This document shows positions 7,832 to 16,233 of a stretch of DNA of 41,296 nucleotides, one piece after another (position 1 is the first letter of the stretch; each line of letters begins with the position of its first letter). Below the pieces are notes generated by a model. It worked only from the letters and a program-made list of their open reading frames with translations. It ran no database searches and had not been told where the DNA came from. The stretch is from Clostridiales bacterium. Its GTDB lineage: Bacteria > Bacillota > Clostridia > Christensenellales > Aristaeellaceae. Both the position numbers and the translations under genes were made by a program. Location: assembly GCA_004555535.1 (NCBI GenBank), contig SFHU01000031.1:1-41296 (forward strand), written 5' to 3'.

Positions 7832-9229
7832 ATGGCAAAGGTGCAGAATGACATGATGGACAAGCTGGTGGCGCTGTGCAAGAGCCGCGGCTTCATCTTC
7901 CCGGGCAGCGAGATCTACGGCGGCCTGGCCAACAGCTGGGACTACGGCCCGCTGGGCGTGGAATTCAAGAACAACGTCAAGCGCGCCTGGTGGAAGAAGT
8001 TCGTGCAGGAGAACAAGTACAACGTCGGCATCGACTGCGCGATCCTGATGAACCGCCAGGTCTGGGTGGCCTCCGGCCACGTCGGCAACTTCAACGACCC
8101 GCTGATGGACTGCAAGGCCTGCAAGGCCCGCTTCCGCGCGGACAAGCTCATCGAGGACTGGGCGAAGGCGAACAACCAGGAGGTTGAGGCCGACGGCTGG
8201 AGCAACGAGCAGCTCGAGGCCTTCATCGAGGAGAAGCAGATTCCCTGCCCGATCTGCGGCAAGCACGATTTCACCGGCATCCGCAAGTTCAACATGATGT
8301 TCAAGACCCATCAGGGCGTGACCGAGGACGCGAGCAACGAGATCTATCTGCGCCCGGAGACCGCGCAGGGCATCTTCGTCAACTTCCCGAATGTCGCGCG
8401 CACGACGCGCCGCAAGCTGCCCTTCGGCGTCTGCCAGGTGGGCAAGAGCTTCCGCAACGAGATCACGCCGGGCAACTTCATCTTCCGCATCCGAGAGTTT
8501 GAGCAGATGGAGCTGGAGTTCTTCTGCATGCCGGGCACGGACCTCGAGTGGTTCACCTATTGGCGCAGCTATTGCCGCGACTGGCTGCTGGGCCTGGGCA
8601 TCAGCGAGGAGCATCTGCGCCTGCGCGACCACAAGCCCGAGGAGCTGGCGCATTACTCCAAGGCGACGACGGACTTTGAGTATCTCTTCCCGTTCGGCTG
8701 GGGCGAGCTCTGGGGCGTCGCCGACCGCACGGACTTCGACCTCAAGGCGCACCAGACGACCTCCGGCAAGAGCATGGAGTACCTGAACCCGACCACGGGC
8801 GAGAAGGTCATTCCGTACGTCATTGAGCCGTCGCTGGGCGCGGACCGCGCGGCGCTTGCGTTCCTGTGCGAGGCCTACGAGGAGCAGCAGCTCGAGGGCG
8901 GCGACATGCGCGTCGTCATGCACTTCCACCCGGCGCTGGCGCCGTACAAGTGCGCGGTGCTGCCGCTGCAGAAGAACAAGCTGGGCGAGAAGGCCGGCGA
9001 GGTCTACGACATGCTCAGCAAGCACTTCATGGTCGATTACGACGAGACCGGCTCCATCGGCAAGCGCTACCGCCGCCAGGACGAGATCGGCACGCCGATG
9101 TGCGTAACCGTCGATTTCGACACGCTGGAGACCGGTATCGTCACCGTCCGCGACCGCGACACGATGGAGCAGGAGAAGGTGCATATCGACGACCTGGTCG
9201 CCTACATTCAGAAGAAGATCGAGTATTGA
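7832..9229 (+). CDS. glyQS: Glycyl-tRNA synthetase, single-chain dimeric type
   Basis: Encodes 465 residues, the usual size for the class II alpha2 enzyme that charges tRNA-Gly in the cytoplasm. The N-terminus has GFIFPGSEIYGGLANSWDYG, the family signature. A zinc-binding insertion is visible as CKACKA near residues 94-99 and CPICGK near 143-148. Motif 2 is around FRNEI, and LRPETAQG and the LGADRA stretch near the end of the catalytic core are intact. The C-terminal anticodon-binding domain begins around VMHFHPALAPYKCAVLP. GAAAGGAG lies a standard distance before ATG 7832. It is controlled by the T-box directly upstream and closed by a terminator at 9261, so it forms its own transcription unit. 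Confidence 0.96.
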   Translation: MAKVQNDMMDKLVALCKSRGFIFPGSEIYGGLANSWDYGPLGVEFKNNVKRAWWKKFVQENKYNVGIDCAILMNRQVWVASGHVGNFNDPLMDCKACKARFRADKLIEDWAKANNQEVEADGWSNEQLEAFIEEKQIPCPICGKHDFTGIRKFNMMFKTHQGVTEDASNEIYLRPETAQGIFVNFPNVARTTRRKLPFGVCQVGKSFRNEITPGNFIFRIREFEQMELEFFCMPGTDLEWFTYWRSYCRDWLLGLGISEEHLRLRDHKPEELAHYSKATTDFEYLFPFGWGELWGVADRTDFDLKAHQTTSGKSMEYLNPTTGEKVIPYVIEPSLGADRAALAFLCEAYEEQQLEGGDMRVVMHFHPALAPYKCAVLPLQKNKLGEKAGEVYDMLSKHFMVDYDETGSIGKRYRRQDEIGTPMCVTVDFDTLETGIVTVRDRDTMEQEKVHIDDLVAYIQKKIEY

Positions 9230-9260
9230 TCGCCAGGGGAAAACCGAAAAATCAGGCAGG

Positions 9261-9292
9261 GGACGGCGCGAAGAGCGCCGTCCTTTGATGTT
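9261..9292 (+). terminator. Terminator of glyQS
   Basis: A perfect 9-bp GC-rich stem (9261-9269 with 9275-9283), 5-nt loop, then TTTGATGTTT. Confidence 0.75.
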
Positions 9293-9414
9293 TGCGCTGT
9301 AAAGCTCCAGACATGATCGCAAGGCAATGGGATGTACAACAGCATGCCGGTTTGAAAGCAATAGAATTATACCATCAGGAAAGATGTTCTTTTCCAAAAT
9401 AGAAAACCGGTGCA

Positions 9415-9443
9415 TTGAACGGGGCGCGCCGCTCCTGTATAAT
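9415..9443 (+). promoter_or_regulatory. Promoter of the XRE regulator / ABC exporter operon
   Basis: TTGAAC, 17-bp spacer, TATAAT. A purine-rich ribosome binding site and ATG 9468 follow directly. Confidence 0.82.
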
Positions 9444-9467
9444 GAAGGAAGAAGGGGGGAGGGGCGC

Positions 9468-10538
9468 ATGAAGATCCGGCTGGGAGAGCGCATTCAGGCG
9501 CTGCGCAAGGCGCGCGGCCTGACGCAGGAGCAGCTTGCGCAGGCGATGGGCGTGACGGTCGGCGCGGTCAGCAAGTGGGAGAAGGGCGGCTGCTGCCCTG
9601 ACATGCAGCTGCTGCCGGAGCTGGCGGAGTTCTTCGGCACGTCGGTTGACGTGCTGCTGGACTATGGCTGGGAGAAGCGCAGCATGGGCGAATCTGCGGC
9701 GCGCATCAAGGCGATGGGCAAGGAAAAGCGCTACGACGAGGCGATGGATGAGGCGGAGCGGGCGCTGCGCCACTACCCGAATGCCTTTGCCGTCGTCTTT
9801 GAGAGCGCGGCAGTCTTTCTGCACGCCGGCTTTGAGCGCGGCGACCACGCGCGCATCCGCCGCGCACAGGCGCTGTATACGCGCGCGCTGGCGCTGATGG
9901 AGCAGAACACCGACGAGGAGATCAGCGAGGTCTTCATCCGCTGCGAAATTGCGCGCAGCCACCTCATCCTGGGGGAATATGAGACGGCGGTCGCGCTGCT
10001 GCGCCGGGACAACGTCCTGCACGTCAACGACCGGGAGATCGGCTTCTGCCTGCGGGAGCTCGGGCGGCAAGAGGAGGCGCGGGAATACACCGCTAAGGCG
10101 TTTCTCCATGCGCTGTTCAGCCTGTTCAACGCCTCTGTCGACGTGCTGAACCTCCTGAATGGTCAGGGGGAGCGCGGCGAAAAGCTGGCGATGTGCGGCT
10201 GGCTGCTGAGCCTATACGGCGGTCTGCTGCCCGAGACGGGGGAAAGCTATGTCGTCAAGCTGCTGGCGCTGCTGCACGCGGTCAAGGCGGCCGTTCTGCA
10301 TGAAGACGGCCGGGTGGAGGAAGCCGAAGGGTCGCTTGCGCAGGCGCTTGACTGCGCGCGGCGCTTTGACGCCTCGCCGGCCGGGCCAGAAAGCGGCATC
10401 CGCTTCGCGCCGATTCGGGGCTATCAGTTCTATGACGATACCGGGGAGACCGCTGAAGAGGGCGTGCGGGACATCGTGCGCCAGCAAAACAGCGACGCGC
10501 TCACGGCCATGCTGGAGCGCGTCGGGAGGGAAAAATAA
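9468..10538 (+). CDS. XRE-family regulator with TPR-like C-terminal region
   Basis: Encodes 356 residues. Residues 5-60 form a helix-turn-helix of the Cro/CI type (LGERIQALRKARGLTQEQLA, then VTVGAVSKWEKG). The remainder is all-helical with repeated pairs of helices resembling tetratricopeptide units, the layout of peptide-sensing or stress-sensing XRE regulators. The open frame extends upstream to 9327, but that part precedes the promoter at 9415-9443, so ATG 9468 with its GGGGGGAGGGG ribosome binding site is the start. The stop TAA is immediately followed by the ATG of the ABC exporter, so the regulator probably controls that exporter and itself. The signal it senses is unknown. Confidence 0.82.
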   Translation: MKIRLGERIQALRKARGLTQEQLAQAMGVTVGAVSKWEKGGCCPDMQLLPELAEFFGTSVDVLLDYGWEKRSMGESAARIKAMGKEKRYDEAMDEAERALRHYPNAFAVVFESAAVFLHAGFERGDHARIRRAQALYTRALALMEQNTDEEISEVFIRCEIARSHLILGEYETAVALLRRDNVLHVNDREIGFCLRELGRQEEAREYTAKAFLHALFSLFNASVDVLNLLNGQGERGEKLAMCGWLLSLYGGLLPETGESYVVKLLALLHAVKAAVLHEDGRVEEAEGSLAQALDCARRFDASPAGPESGIRFAPIRGYQFYDDTGETAEEGVRDIVRQQNSDALTAMLERVGREK

Positions 10539-12260
10539 ATGAAAAAGGGGAAAACGGACGCTCTCCACGCGCTGACGGCGCAGTTCTACGCCGGCAACCG
10601 GCTCAATTTCGTCATGACGGCGGCCTCCTCGCTGCTGCTGACGTGCGTCAATCTGGTCATTTCGTTTGTCATGCAGCAGCTCATCGACACCATGTCCGGC
10701 GCGGCGGGCGCGTGGCCGCTCGCCAAGAGCGCGGCCATGACGCTGGCTGTGCTCGCCGCGCTGGTGCTGATGCTCGTGGTCAACTGGTTTTTCGAGCCGC
10801 GGTTTATGGAGCGGGCCATGCGCCAGTACAGGGAGTACGCCTTTGAGCGCCTGACGCAGAAGGGCATGGCGGCGTTCCGCGAGGAGGGGGCCTCCACCTA
10901 TATCTCGGCCTTTTCCAACGACGCGGCGGTGATCGAGGAAAACTACCTGCGCAGGCAGTTCAAGCTGATCAACAATGTCGTGCTCTTTGTGGGCGCGCTC
11001 ACCATGATGCTGGCCTATAGCCCGCTGCTCACGGCCATCGCCGTCGGCCTCTCGGCGCTGCCGTTTGCCGCCTCGCTGCTGGCGGGCAGTCGCCTCTCCC
11101 GCGCGGAGGAGGCTGTCTCCCGGCGCAACGCGGAGCTGCTGGCGATGCTCAAGGACTGCCTGACGGGCTTCTCCGTGATCAAGGGCTTCCGCGCGGAGCG
11201 GGCGATGAGCGCGCTCTTTGCCCACTGCTGCGGGGAAACCGAGGCGGAAAAATGCCGCCGCAGCCGGATTCAGACAGCCGTGTCGGGCCTGGGCTCGCTG
11301 GCAGGCTTCGTGGCGCAGTTCGGCGTATTCCTGGCGGGCGCGTGGCTGGCGCTGCGGGGGGAGCAGATCACGGCGGGCGTCGTGCTGATGTTCGTGAATC
11401 TGATGAACTTCGTCATTTCGCCGATTGCCGAGATTCCGGGCATTCTCGCGGGGCGGAAGGCCGCGCTGGCGCTGATGGATAAGCTGGGCAGCGCGCTGGC
11501 GCAGAGCCGGCGCGACGAGGGCGAGCCCATCGGCCGCGCGCTTCATCAGGGCATCGAGGTGAAGCAGCTCTCCTTCGGGTATGAGCCGGGGCAGACCGTG
11601 CTTTCGGATATCGACCTGCGCTTTGCGGCAGGCGGCTGCTACGCGGTGGTCGGCGGCTCGGGCAGCGGCAAATCGACGCTACTGAGCCTGCTGCTGGGCG
11701 AGCACGGCGGCTATGCGGGCGACATCCTTTACGACGGGCGCGAGCTGCGCGGCATCGCGAGCGACTCGCTCTACGACCTCATCTCCAGCGTCGAGCAGAG
11801 CGTCTTCGTCTTCAACGCCTCCATCCGCGACAACATCACGATGTTCTCCGAGTTCCCGAAGGAGGCCGTCGACCGGGCGATTGCCCTCTCCGGCCTGACG
11901 GAGCTGGTCGCGCGGCGCGGGGAGGATATGCTCTGCGGCGAAAATGGCAGCGAGCTCTCCGGCGGCGAGCGACAGCGCATCAGCATCGCGCGCAGCCTGC
12001 TGCGCCAGAGCGCCGTGCTGCTGGCGGACGAGGCGACGGCGGCACTGGATGCGCAGACGGCCTATGCCGTCTCCGATGCGATCCTGAGCGCCGACGGGCT
12101 GACGCGCATCGTCGTGACGCACAGGCTGGAGGAGAGCCTCCTTCGCCGCTACGACGGCATCGTCGTCCTGCGCCACGGGCGCGTGGAGGAGACGGGCAGC
12201 TATGACGAGCTGATGGCGCGGCGCGGGTATTTTTACTCGCTCTGCGTGGCGGCGGCCTGA
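10539..12260 (+). CDS. ABC exporter half-transporter (permease fused to ATPase)
   Basis: Encodes 573 residues. The N-terminal ~310 residues hold six hydrophobic helices of the ABC type 1 exporter fold. The nucleotide-binding domain has Walker A GGSGSGKST (372-380), Q-loop Q420, signature LSGGERQR (473-480), Walker B LLADE (494-498) and His 528. No peptidase domain or bacteriocin is visible, so the substrate (lipid, drug or peptide) cannot be assigned. It would act as a homodimer or with a partner elsewhere. The gene begins directly after the XRE regulator stop and was probably cotranscribed. Its last 28 bp overlap the 3' end of gluQ on the other strand, a convergent arrangement with no terminator between. 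Confidence 0.87.
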   Translation: MKKGKTDALHALTAQFYAGNRLNFVMTAASSLLLTCVNLVISFVMQQLIDTMSGAAGAWPLAKSAAMTLAVLAALVLMLVVNWFFEPRFMERAMRQYREYAFERLTQKGMAAFREEGASTYISAFSNDAAVIEENYLRRQFKLINNVVLFVGALTMMLAYSPLLTAIAVGLSALPFAASLLAGSRLSRAEEAVSRRNAELLAMLKDCLTGFSVIKGFRAERAMSALFAHCCGETEAEKCRRSRIQTAVSGLGSLAGFVAQFGVFLAGAWLALRGEQITAGVVLMFVNLMNFVISPIAEIPGILAGRKAALALMDKLGSALAQSRRDEGEPIGRALHQGIEVKQLSFGYEPGQTVLSDIDLRFAAGGCYAVVGGSGSGKSTLLSLLLGEHGGYAGDILYDGRELRGIASDSLYDLISSVEQSVFVFNASIRDNITMFSEFPKEAVDRAIALSGLTELVARRGEDMLCGENGSELSGGERQRISIARSLLRQSAVLLADEATAALDAQTAYAVSDAILSADGLTRIVVTHRLEESLLRRYDGIVVLRHGRVEETGSYDELMARRGYFYSLCVAAA

Positions 12261-13177
12261 GCGGGCAGCGCGAGGCGCACATCCTCCCGGCGCACGAGGC
12301 TCCAGGAGAAGCCCGCGACCAGCTCGGGCAGCGAAGCGGGCCGGTTTTCGGGCAGCAGCCCCAGCGAAAAGGCGAGCATGCCCAGAATCTGCTGCGGGGT
12401 CATCGTGCGGGCGAGCGCGGACAGGTCGAGGTCGCGGTCGCGCTTGGCGAGGCGGCGGCCCTGCGCATCCTGCAGCAGCGGGATGTGCAGATACTGCGGC
12501 GTGGGCAGGCCGAGCAGACGCTGCAAATAGATCTGCCGGGGCGTGGAGGAGAGGATGTCCCGCCCGCGCACGACCTGCGTGACGCCGCTGGCTGCGTCGT
12601 CGAGGACGACGGCGAGCTGATAGCCGAAGAGCCCGTCGGAGCGGCGGATGACAAAATCCCCGCAGTCGTGCGCGAGGTTCTCGCAGAACGGGCCACAGAG
12701 CCCGTCCTCAAAGGAAAGCATCTCATCGGGAACGCGCAGCCGGATGGCCGGTCTGCGCGTTTTTGCGCGCGCGAGGCGCTCGGCGGGGGTCAATCTCGCG
12801 CAGGCGCCGTCGTAGACGAACTGCGTGTCGCCCGCGTTGGGCGCGGTGGCGGCGTGCAGCTGCGCGCGCGTGCAGAAGCAGGGATAGACCGCGTCCATCG
12901 CCTCGAGCCGGGCGAGGGCTGCTTCGTAGACGGCTGTGCGCTCGCTCTGGAAGAGGGGCGGCTCGTCCCAGTCAAAGCCCAGAAAGCGCAGGTCGTCGAT
13001 GATCTGCATCGACAGCGCGCGCGGGCAGCGCGGCACGTCGAGATCCTCGATGCGCAGAAGAAAGCGTCCGCCCTCACTGCGCACGGAGAGATAGGCGAGC
13101 AGCGCGCAGGCGATGTTGCCCAGGTGCAGCCGGCCGCTGGGCGTCGGGGCGAAGCGGCCCGTCGGGGCGGCGCTCAT
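12233..13177 (-). CDS. gluQ: Glutamyl-Q tRNA(Asp) synthetase
   Basis: Encodes 314 residues, a shortened glutamyl-tRNA synthetase lacking the anticodon-binding domain. The HIGH-like motif is in PTPSGRLHLGN (11-21); the KMSKS counterpart is RLAKRD. A CFC pair near residue 100 and the downstream YDGACARL segment mark the zinc site of the family. The enzyme attaches glutamate to queuosine at the wobble base of tRNA-Asp, not to a tRNA 3' end. This implies that the cell makes or salvages queuosine. The start ATG overlaps the stop of the upstream 100-residue gene (ATGA), so the two are coupled. The 3' end overlaps the ABC exporter gene by 28 bp in antisense. Confidence 0.9.
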   Translation of the reverse strand: MSAAPTGRFAPTPSGRLHLGNIACALLAYLSVRSEGGRFLLRIEDLDVPRCPRALSMQIIDDLRFLGFDWDEPPLFQSERTAVYEAALARLEAMDAVYPCFCTRAQLHAATAPNAGDTQFVYDGACARLTPAERLARAKTRRPAIRLRVPDEMLSFEDGLCGPFCENLAHDCGDFVIRRSDGLFGYQLAVVLDDAASGVTQVVRGRDILSSTPRQIYLQRLLGLPTPQYLHIPLLQDAQGRRLAKRDRDLDLSALARTMTPQQILGMLAFSLGLLPENRPASLPELVAGFSWSLVRREDVRLALPAQAAATQSE

Positions 13178-13476
13178 GCGTCCATCAGCGGCGTGCGGGG
13201 GCCGCCGCCCTTCTTTTCCCCGTCGGGCAGGATGAGCTCGATCTCCAGACGGTCAAAGGCGATGGACTCGGTGAAGTGCTCCCGGGTGTAGGCGGTGCGG
13301 CCGAATTTCTCGAACTCGCGGTTGTGCTTGGGCAGCTGCAAGGGGCGCTGCACGTCAAAGCGGCGGCAGAGCTCCAGGAAGGCGGCCTCGATCCCTTCCT
13401 CCGTGATCTCGACGGTTTCACTTTGCACGATCCGGTGATTGCGGATGATCCGGCCCCAGAGGCGGTGGTTTTTCAT
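13174..13476 (-). CDS. Small conserved-looking protein of unknown function upstream of gluQ
   Basis: Encodes 100 residues, rich in Arg/His/Glu, with no signal peptide or membrane segment. The N-terminus, MKNHRLWGRIIRNHRIVQSE, then a helix EGIEAAFLELCRRFDVQRP and a basic strand region RLEIELILPDGEKK, suggest a small alpha/beta soluble protein. I do not recognise a named family. ATG at 13476 (reading leftward) has AAAGGAG 6 nt upstream. A much longer open frame upstream in the same frame lies antisense to walJ and is not credible. The stop codon overlaps the gluQ start by four bases, so it is first in a two-gene operon. Confidence 0.72.
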   Translation of the reverse strand: MKNHRLWGRIIRNHRIVQSETVEITEEGIEAAFLELCRRFDVQRPLQLPKHNREFEKFGRTAYTREHFTESIAFDRLEIELILPDGEKKGGGPRTPLMDA

Positions 13477-13486
13477 GGCGTTCTCC

Positions 13487-13515
13487 TTTACGAAGCGCAA
13501 AAAATGCGGTATAAT
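13487..13515 (+). promoter_or_regulatory. Rightward promoter ahead of walJ, with a probable leftward promoter in the same bases
   Basis: TTTACG, 17-bp spacer, TATAAT (13510-13515). The same AT-rich core read leftward gives TATACC (13508-13513) 16 bp from TTGTCG (13530-13535), which would serve the gluQ operon. The two start regions overlap, so the promoters may compete. Confidence 0.55.
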
Positions 13516-13583
13516 ACGATTTGGTCTGTCGACAAAGACCGGCGCTGCTGCCGGGCAGGCTCTCATGGAATCAGCATTTGGGA

Positions 13584-13619
13584 GGGTTTTCTCCCCCTTC
13601 CGGGGGAGAAAGCCCTTTT
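13584..13619 (+). terminator. Terminator-like hairpin in the walJ leader
   Basis: A 14-bp stem (13584-13597 with 13602-13615, one T-G pair), TTCC loop, then TTTT. It is enclosed by an outer inverted repeat, 13528-13536 with 13617-13625. It sits between the rightward promoter and walJ and so could attenuate that transcript. Confidence 0.6.
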
Positions 13620-13692
13620 GTCGACGGTCTGAATCCATGTTCTCGGGCGATTTGCCTATGATTGTAACGGATAGAGAGGGATTTGTAAAGCC

Positions 13693-14511
13693 ATGCGACT
13701 CACAGTTTGTCCGCTGTTTTCCGGCTCCTCGGGCAACAGCGTCTACGTCTCCTGCGGCGGCGTGCGCCTGCTGGTGGACGCGGGCGTCAGCGCGGCGCGG
13801 GTGGAGGCAAACCTCGCGGAAATCGGGGTGAATATCGCGCAGATCGACGCGATTCTCGTCACCCATGAGCATATCGACCATGTGCGCGGCCTGGGCGTGC
13901 TCAGCCGCCGCTACGGTCTGCCGGTCTACGCCAACGAGGGCACCTGGAACGGCATCCTGCAAAGGGAATCGGGCATTGCGCAGCGCTGCCGCCGGGTGTT
14001 TTACACCGGGGAGGACTTCTGCATCGGCGCGCTGAACGTGCATCCCTTCCCGATCCCCCATGACGCGATGGAGCCTGTGGGCTACACGATCTCCTGTCAG
14101 GGGCTCTCCTGCGGCGTCGCCACGGACATCGGCCACATCGGGGAGGGATGGATGCGCGCGGTCTCCGGCTGCCAGGCACTGGTGCTGGAGGCGAACCACG
14201 ATGTGGAGATGGTCGAGCGCGGGCCGTATCCCCTGCGCCTCAAGAAGCGCATCCTCAGCCGCAACGGCCACCTGAGCAACGCGGACTGCGCGAAGGCGCT
14301 TCTGCAGCTGGCGCAGGCGGGGACGCGCGCGGTCTTTCTGGCGCATCTTTCTGCTGACAATAATTTACCGGAATTGGCATATAATACGGTATGCGGAGCG
14401 CTGACGGAGGCGGGCTTTGACGTCGGCGGCGCGATTTCTGTCAGCGTCGCGCGGCGCGACCGCGTGTCGGATATGGCGGTGCTCGAGGACGCGCAGGAAA
14501 GCGCGATCTGA
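13693..14511 (+). CDS. walJ: MBL-fold metallo-hydrolase of the WalJ/YycJ family
   Basis: Encodes 272 residues, close to the usual size. The metal-binding motif THEHIDH lies at 57-63; upstream, SGSSGNSVYV and LLVDAG (27-32) are typical of the YycJ/WalJ group. Later ligands are probably in VATDIGH and LEANHD, and the C-terminal LSNADCAKAL and VFLAHLSADNN segments match the family. WalJ is described as a 5'-to-3' double-strand DNA exonuclease-like MBL protein often next to walRK; no walRK genes occur here. The ribosome binding site is weak (GAGAGGG, 11 nt before ATG). Leader structure upstream hints at attenuation. Two small genes follow in the same direction and may be cotranscribed. Confidence 0.85.
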   Translation: MRLTVCPLFSGSSGNSVYVSCGGVRLLVDAGVSAARVEANLAEIGVNIAQIDAILVTHEHIDHVRGLGVLSRRYGLPVYANEGTWNGILQRESGIAQRCRRVFYTGEDFCIGALNVHPFPIPHDAMEPVGYTISCQGLSCGVATDIGHIGEGWMRAVSGCQALVLEANHDVEMVERGPYPLRLKKRILSRNGHLSNADCAKALLQLAQAGTRAVFLAHLSADNNLPELAYNTVCGALTEAGFDVGGAISVSVARRDRVSDMAVLEDAQESAI

Positions 14512-14552
14512 CGAAGCCCGGAAGGAAGAAGCGGAAACGGAGGAGGAAACGC

Positions 14553-14810
14553 ATGCGCACGGAGCTCATGCTGGAGCTGACGCAGGACACCTGCGAGGAG
14601 CTCGATTACCTGGCGGATTCCCTTGGCTATTCGCGCGAGATGGCGGTGGTCTACGCCGTGCGGCTGGTCAGCGCCTGCGTGCGCGAGGGGCTGCTGCGGG
14701 ACGTGCCCGCGCGCGCCTGGCCCAGGGAGGCGCGCCTGACCGGGACGGGCGGCAAGGTGCTCGCCTTTCCGGCGCACGAGGGGACGAAAACGCCCGAAAG
14801 CGAAGAATAA
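14553..14810 (+). CDS. Small helical protein of unknown function
   Basis: Encodes 85 residues after a strong AGGAGG ribosome binding site. The N-terminal half (RTELMLELTQDTCEELDYLA, then a second helix with YSREMAVVYAVRLVSACV) has a strand-helix-helix pattern resembling ribbon-helix-helix proteins, but I cannot assign a family. The tail is Pro/Lys/Glu rich. It lies 41 bp after walJ and 53 bp before the DUF378 gene. Confidence 0.6.
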   Translation: MRTELMLELTQDTCEELDYLADSLGYSREMAVVYAVRLVSACVREGLLRDVPARAWPREARLTGTGGKVLAFPAHEGTKTPESEE

Positions 14811-14863
14811 CGCATAGCCCCGCGCCTTTCTGCGCAGACTGCTTGCAGAAAGGAGTGGATTTC

Positions 14864-15097
14864 ATGGACAAGCTGTCCCTTTTGCTGGTGATCATCGGCG
14901 CGATCAACTGGGGGTTGGTCGGCCTGTTTCAGTTCGATCTGATCGCCTTCCTCTTTGGCGGACAGGCTGCGATGGTCTCCCGCGTGCTCTACACGATCGT
15001 GGGCGCAGCGGGGCTGTGGAGCATTTCGCTGCTCTTCACCGGCCATGAGCACCGCGAGGAGACGACGCACGCCGCCGCGGACGGCGCGGGCGCCTGA
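14864..15097 (+). CDS. DUF378 small membrane protein (YuzA-like)
   Basis: Encodes 77 residues. LLVIIGAINWGLVGLFQFDLIAFLFG is interrupted here as two segments: the motif GAINWGLVGLFQFDL is the DUF378 hallmark, and two transmembrane helices span about residues 4-28 and 37-60. The function of the family is unknown. The C-terminal ~18 residues are hydrophilic and His/Glu/Ala-rich. ATG 14864 follows AAAGGAGTGG at a normal distance; a longer in-frame open region upstream lies out of frame over walJ and the 85-residue gene and is rejected. Confidence 0.8.
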   Translation: MDKLSLLLVIIGAINWGLVGLFQFDLIAFLFGGQAAMVSRVLYTIVGAAGLWSISLLFTGHEHREETTHAAADGAGA

Positions 15098-15159
15098 AAA
15101 ACGCAACTGCCAGGGCGGCCGCGCTGAGGCCGCAAGAGGAAAAACCATCCGATAGAATG

Positions 15160-15200
15160 CCCCGCGCTGCTGCTTTTCATGCCGGCGCGGGGTAAAAATT
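15160..15200 (+). terminator. Possible terminator after the DUF378 gene
   Basis: A perfect 8-bp CCCCGCGC / GCGCGGGG stem (15160-15167 with 15185-15192), 17-nt loop, followed by TAAAAATTT. The tail is weak. Confidence 0.45.
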
Positions 15201-15224
15201 TACACAAATAACAGTCGATTGCCC

Positions 15225-15254
15225 CTGTCATCCCGCAACACGATGGTGTATAAT
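15225..15254 (+). promoter_or_regulatory. Promoter of cdaA-cdaR
   Basis: CTGTCA, 18-bp spacer, TATAAT. The -10 is perfect and the -35 matches four of six. It leaves a leader of about 80 nt. Confidence 0.6.
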
Positions 15255-15339
15255 AGGAACATATCATGCGGGCAAAGGCGGTTTTTCCGGCTTCCGGCGG
15301 GAAACTGCCGCGCGGACAGGCCCGAAAGGAGGCGGTACA

Positions 15340-16233
15340 GTGAGCGAGATCAGCGGACAGCTCTCCGCGATTATGTGGAATCTGTTCAACCGGCCGCGGG
15401 TGATCGACTTTATCGACATCCTTTTGCTGACCGTCATCATCTACGAGCTGCTGGTGCATGTGCGCCAGACGCGCGTCTCCCAGACGATCAAGGGCATCGT
15501 CATCCTGCTGCTGGCGACGTGGCTGAGCGGCGTGGTGGGCATGCGCACGATTCACGCCCTGCTCTCCTGGGCCATCAACGCCGGGCCCGTGCTGCTGATC
15601 GTGCTCTTCCAGCCGGAGATCCGGCGCATTCTGGAGGAGCTGGGCAACAACTCTGTCTTCGACGCCGCGGGGCGTCTGCAGAAGTCCAATGACACCGAGC
15701 TGATCATCGACGAGATGATCCTCGCCTTTGAGCACATGGCCCGCCGGCGCGTGGGCGCGCTGGTCGTCGTGGAAAACAAGATCCGACTGAACGACGTCAT
15801 CGCCACGGGCACGCGCGTTGACGGCCTGATCTCCCAGCCGCTGCTGGAAAATATCTTTGAGCCCAACACGCCGCTGCACGACGGCGCTGTCGTCATCCGG
15901 GGAGACCGGGTGATCTCCGCCGCCTGCCTGCTGCGCCTGTCGGATACGACCGGCGTGGGCCGCGATCTGGGCACGCGCCACCGCGCGGGTCTTGGCGTGA
16001 GCGAGGTGTCCGACGCCACCGTCTTCATCGTCTCCGAGGAGACGGGCATCATTTCCATGGCCGAGGGCGGCCGCCTCGTCCGCCATCTGGACGAGACGTC
16101 CCTGCGGCAGATCCTGCACCGCATTTATGACGCAGAGGAGGAAAAGGAAAGCCGCCTGAACGTGCCGCTGCCCCATTTCCTGCAAAGGAGGCGAGTTGCG
16201 CATGATGAACAGCAGACCGACAAAAAGGCCTGA
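15340..16233 (+). CDS. cdaA: Diadenylate cyclase CdaA (c-di-AMP synthase)
   Basis: Encodes 297 residues. Three transmembrane helices (about 24-40, 50-66, 75-91) are followed by a DAC domain with the catalytic DGA (181-183, in LHDGAVVI) and RHR (213-215, in GTRHRAGLG). It condenses two ATP into c-di-AMP at the inner face of the membrane; c-di-AMP controls potassium and osmolyte uptake and cell wall turgor. The start is GTG 15340, with AAAGGAGG 7 nt upstream. The last 32 bp overlap cdaR. The gene order cdaA-cdaR is the common Firmicute one, but glmM, usually third, is replaced by a repeat-containing membrane protein. Confidence 0.95.
   Translation: MSEISGQLSAIMWNLFNRPRVIDFIDILLLTVIIYELLVHVRQTRVSQTIKGIVILLLATWLSGVVGMRTIHALLSWAINAGPVLLIVLFQPEIRRILEELGNNSVFDAAGRLQKSNDTELIIDEMILAFEHMARRRVGALVVVENKIRLNDVIATGTRVDGLISQPLLENIFEPNTPLHDGAVVIRGDRVISAACLLRLSDTTGVGRDLGTRHRAGLGVSEVSDATVFIVSEETGIISMAEGGRLVRHLDETSLRQILHRIYDAEEEKESRLNVPLPHFLQRRRVAHDEQQTDKKA

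Noticed and set aside
13477..14346. N-terminal extension of the 100-residue gene upstream of gluQ
   Set aside because: The extension is antisense to walJ and precedes the AAAGGAG site that fits ATG 13476.
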